In this document: in pieces, positions 61,890-64,000 of the stretch
How the letters are laid out: each line of letters begins with the position of its first letter
Numbering within the stretch: position 1 is the first letter of the stretch
From: Dactylosporangium fulvum
GTDB lineage: Bacteria > Actinomycetota > Actinomycetes > Mycobacteriales > Micromonosporaceae
NCBI RefSeq assembly: GCF_025137375.1
Contig: NZ_CP073720.1
Span: forward strand, 10,068,501-10,132,500
Length of the DNA stretch: 64,000 bases
Direction of reading: 5' to 3'
Notes under the pieces: model-generated
Seen by the model: only the letters and a program-made list of their open reading frames with translations
Told to the model about the DNA's origin: nothing
Databases searched by the model: none
Made by a program: the position numbers and the translations under genes

Positions 61890-62651
61890 TTGACCTACCC
61901 CGGCCCGCACCAGCCCCGCCAGCACCCCACCGGCCATTTTCCGGCACAACCGCCGCAACCGCCCGGCTACCACCCACCGACCAGCGGCTTCCCCGCCGCT
62001 GGCCCCATCGGCCCGCCGCCGCGCCCACCGAAGAGGGGCATGTCGACCGGCGCGACCGTCGGCATCGTTCTCGGCGGCGTCTTCGCCCTCTGCTGCGTCG
62101 CCGGACTCGCCGCCGCAGTCATCGGCGGCGACGACAAGCCGAAGTCCCGGACCGCCAATGAACAGCCCGCAGCTCCGGCCGCATCCGGCGGATCGACCGG
62201 TTCTCCGGCTGGGGCGCAGGCCGCCGCCACCACTGCGGCAGCACCGAAGAAGACGTCGGACATCGCCGCCGCAGGCAGCGCGGTGAGGGACGGCAAGTTC
62301 GAATTCAAGGCGGTCAAGGGCCCCGAGTGCGGGAAGAAAGAGATCGGCTATCAGAAGGCCCAAGGCCACTACTGCCTGATCACCCTGCAGATCAAGAACA
62401 TCGGCGACGCAGCCAGAACCTTCGACGACAACAACGTCCGCGCCTACAACGCGGAGGGCGCCAAGTTCGGTACAGACGGCGTCGCCGGAATGTACGCCAA
62501 CCCGAACGGCGAAACCTTCCTGAACGACATCAACCCCGGCAACCAGGTCACCGCGATCGTCGTGTTCGACGTCGCCCCGGGCACGAAACTGGCGACGCTT
62601 GAGGTGCACGACTCGAGCTTCAGCCGAGGCGCGAAGGTCGCCCTCGCCTGA
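61890..62651 (+). CDS. DUF4352-type membrane-anchored extracellular protein
   Basis: About 253 residues: a Pro/Gln-rich cytoplasmic start, a membrane helix (ATVGIVLGGVFALCCVAGLA), an Ala/Gly linker and a C-terminal DUF4352 immunoglobulin-like domain (KFEFKAVKGPECGKKEIGYQ, YCLITLQIKNIGDAARTF, PGNQVTAIVVFDVAPGTKLA). These domains are exported and often linked to signal sensing or superinfection immunity. The TTG at 61890 has GGAG eight bases upstream; a GTG at 61878 is the alternative. It stands alone between mobile debris on both sides. Confidence 0.82.
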   Translation: MTYPGPHQPRQHPTGHFPAQPPQPPGYHPPTSGFPAAGPIGPPPRPPKRGMSTGATVGIVLGGVFALCCVAGLAAAVIGGDDKPKSRTANEQPAAPAASGGSTGSPAGAQAAATTAAAPKKTSDIAAAGSAVRDGKFEFKAVKGPECGKKEIGYQKAQGHYCLITLQIKNIGDAARTFDDNNVRAYNAEGAKFGTDGVAGMYANPNGETFLNDINPGNQVTAIVVFDVAPGTKLATLEVHDSSFSRGAKVALA

Positions 62652-62731
62652 TCCATCGCCTCCGGACTGACCGCCCGACCGCATAACCACACACCGCCGA
62701 CCAGCCCTCATCCGATGGAAGGGGGCCGGTT

Positions 62732-63215
62732 GTGGCGTTCTGGCTCGGCAAACCCGGCGCGCTCGCCGCCCTCCCCCACCCGGGCCGCGGCATCGACCCG
62801 ACACTTGAGATCCCGTCCAGCGTCCGGGAGACGATCGGCGGCGGCCAGTCCGTCGACCGGGCACCGACCGGCCGCCGCACCTACGAGCTCGACTTGGCCT
62901 CGTTGACGCCGGAGCAACACAGCCTCCTCGAGGAGTTCTACGTCGGGGCGCGCGGGCCGTCCTACGTCCTGCTCGACCCGTGGCGGCGTAACCACCTGTC
63001 CGCCCAGCAGTCGTCGGCGACCTCGGTCACGAACACCACGGCCGGGTTCGTGCCGTCGGCCGGCGAAAGCCCCACCCCGGTCCGGCGCGGCCAGCGCGTG
63101 CTCGCCTGGACCATCCCGTCGTCGGCGACCGCCGGCATCCTCATCGTCTCCCCACCAGCCGGGCTCACCGCCTGGCCGGCCCCGCATACTGTGAGACTGC
63201 CGCTGTCGGACCTGC
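62732..63215 (+). pseudogene. Phage-tail-like gene, 3'-truncated
   Basis: A GTG with a strong site (GGAAGGGGG) opens a frame encoding a region like phage minor-tail proteins: GGQSVDRAPTGRRTYELDL, FYVGARGPSYVLLDPWRRN, LSAQQSSATSVTN. After about residue 160 the frame runs antisense into the condensation-domain gene, so the 3' part is lost at their junction. It is a prophage or tail-element remnant. Confidence 0.6.
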
Positions 63216-63218
63216 TGG

Positions 63219-64000
63219 TCAGGACGGCGTGGCCTCGCCGGTCGCTGTCTGGACCGCCACCTCCTCCATGGCGCGCACCAGAGCCTCGGCCACCGGCGGC
63301 GGCACGTGGTGGGTGTCCACCTCGATGTGCAGCCGCACCGTCTGCGGCGACTCGTCGTCGACGTTGAGGAACAGCCGCGGGTAGACCTCGTCGCGTTTGA
63401 TCGTCCACGTGAACACCGTGCGGGGCAGCGCGGCCCGCACCAACGCCGGGTCGACCAAGCGCGGCTCGGCCGCGCCCCGGCGGTCGTTGTAGAACCAGTT
63501 GAGATCCACCGCCTCGCCGCGCTCCCGCGCCGTCGCCGCGACGACCTCCTCCAGCCGTGCCCGGTCGTAGTAGCCGTGCTTGTACGCCAGCATCGACGCG
63601 CGCTGGACCCGCTCCAGCGCCTCGTCGAACGAGCACCCGGCCACATCCATCGCGCACAGGGCGGTCTGCGACACCGGGCCGACGACCTCGGCCAGGCCGG
63701 GGCGGAAGCGGTTGCTCGACACCAGCCGGGTCGCCACCGGGTTGACGCCGCAGACGCGGCTCGCCGCCAGCGCGTAGACGGTCAGCATGACCGCGCTCGC
63801 GTCCACCCTCGTATGGGCCGCGATCGACTGCACCGCGAGCGGCAGCGCCGCAGAGCTGAGCTCGCCCCGCCAGTACCGAGGTGCCTGCGGATCCCCCGCC
63901 CCGGCGAACCGGGACGCCGGGATGGTTTGCAGGGTGGCCTGCCAGTAGCGTATCGCCGCGTCGCTCTGCCGCCGCCCGGCCGACGAACGCTGCCACCGCA
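63219..64000 (-). CDS. Condensation-domain protein (NRPS-like; N-terminus beyond right edge)
   Basis: The frame is open to the right edge and ends at a TGA at 63219. The visible 260 residues resemble the second half of a nonribosomal-peptide condensation domain: IRYWQATLQTIP, LTVYALAASRVCGVNP, VGPVSQTALCAMDV, SFDEALERVQRASMLAYKHG, and FTWTIKRDEVYP. No carrier-protein domain follows, so it is either a stand-alone condensation protein or the end of a larger enzyme. The His motif lies outside the window. It suggests a secondary-metabolite cluster continuing beyond 64 kb. Confidence 0.82.
   Translation of the reverse strand, partial: RWQRSSAGRRQSDAAIRYWQATLQTIPASRFAGAGDPQAPRYWRGELSSAALPLAVQSIAAHTRVDASAVMLTVYALAASRVCGVNPVATRLVSSNRFRPGLAEVVGPVSQTALCAMDVAGCSFDEALERVQRASMLAYKHGYYDRARLEEVVAATARERGEAVDLNWFYNDRRGAAEPRLVDPALVRAALPRTVFTWTIKRDEVYPRLFLNVDDESPQTVRLHIEVDTHHVPPPVAEALVRAMEEVAVQTATGEATPS

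Overview
The window is high-GC actinobacterial chromosome, most likely from a filamentous actinomycete such as a member of the Micromonosporaceae. The evidence is frequent GTG/TTG starts, strong third-position GC bias, AfsR/SARP-type regulators, a conservon (cvn) gene set, a BldC homologue, and the order SCP-like gene, purF, purM, DUF3073, Leu/Val dehydrogenase, unknown gene, bldC. I recall that same order from Streptomyces and other actinomycetes. It is accessory-rich chromosome with a conserved housekeeping island at about 41.7-51.4 kb.

0-5 kb: a MerR-type regulator cut by the left edge; a stand-alone, divergent ribosomal protein S12 gene under a promoter whose operator matches the regulator's own; a decayed drug-efflux gene; a secreted SGNH esterase; a flavin-reductase-fold protein; and a RibD/DHFR-fold reductase. 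5.8-15 kb: one long minus-strand operon. A NIT-domain sensor, a Roadblock protein and a small GTPase (a conservon without its DUF742 member) are followed by a branched-chain-amino-acid/amide-type ABC importer and a methyltransferase. 16-28 kb: two large SARP/NB-ARC/TPR regulators facing each other, a serine hydrolase, a two-component system, an MFS exporter and a glycosyltransferase. 28-35.5 kb: a secreted subtilase, a CPBP membrane protease, a flavohemoglobin, and an unusual pair of peptide deformylases, one fused to an XRE-type DNA-binding domain.

35.7-41.6 kb: a FhuF-like Fe-S reductase behind an iron box, two overlapping MEDS-domain signalling genes (STAS and HATPase outputs), a Nudix hydrolase, and a surface protein with a 54-bp tandem-repeat tail. 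41.7-51.4 kb: the purine/bldC island. A two-gene radical-SAM RiPP cassette sits between purM and DUF3073; its precursor carries several aromatic-X-Asn motifs typical of three-residue cyclophanes.

51.4-64 kb: soxR and a quinone oxidoreductase, then a tRNA-Ser(UGA) whose 3' half is repeated exactly (65 bp) 3.2 kb away. This brackets a decayed integrative element holding a lower-GC six-helix membrane protein, an integrase stump and a toxin-antitoxin-like pair. Beyond it lie IS4-type transposase relics, an ECF sigma operon with YCII, DUF1801 and RibD partners, a DUF4352 protein, a broken phage-tail-like gene and the end of a condensation-domain gene running off the right edge. The most promising leads are the RiPP cassette, the MerR/S12 pair, the XRE-deformylase operon, the conservon-transporter operon and the tRNA-Ser element.
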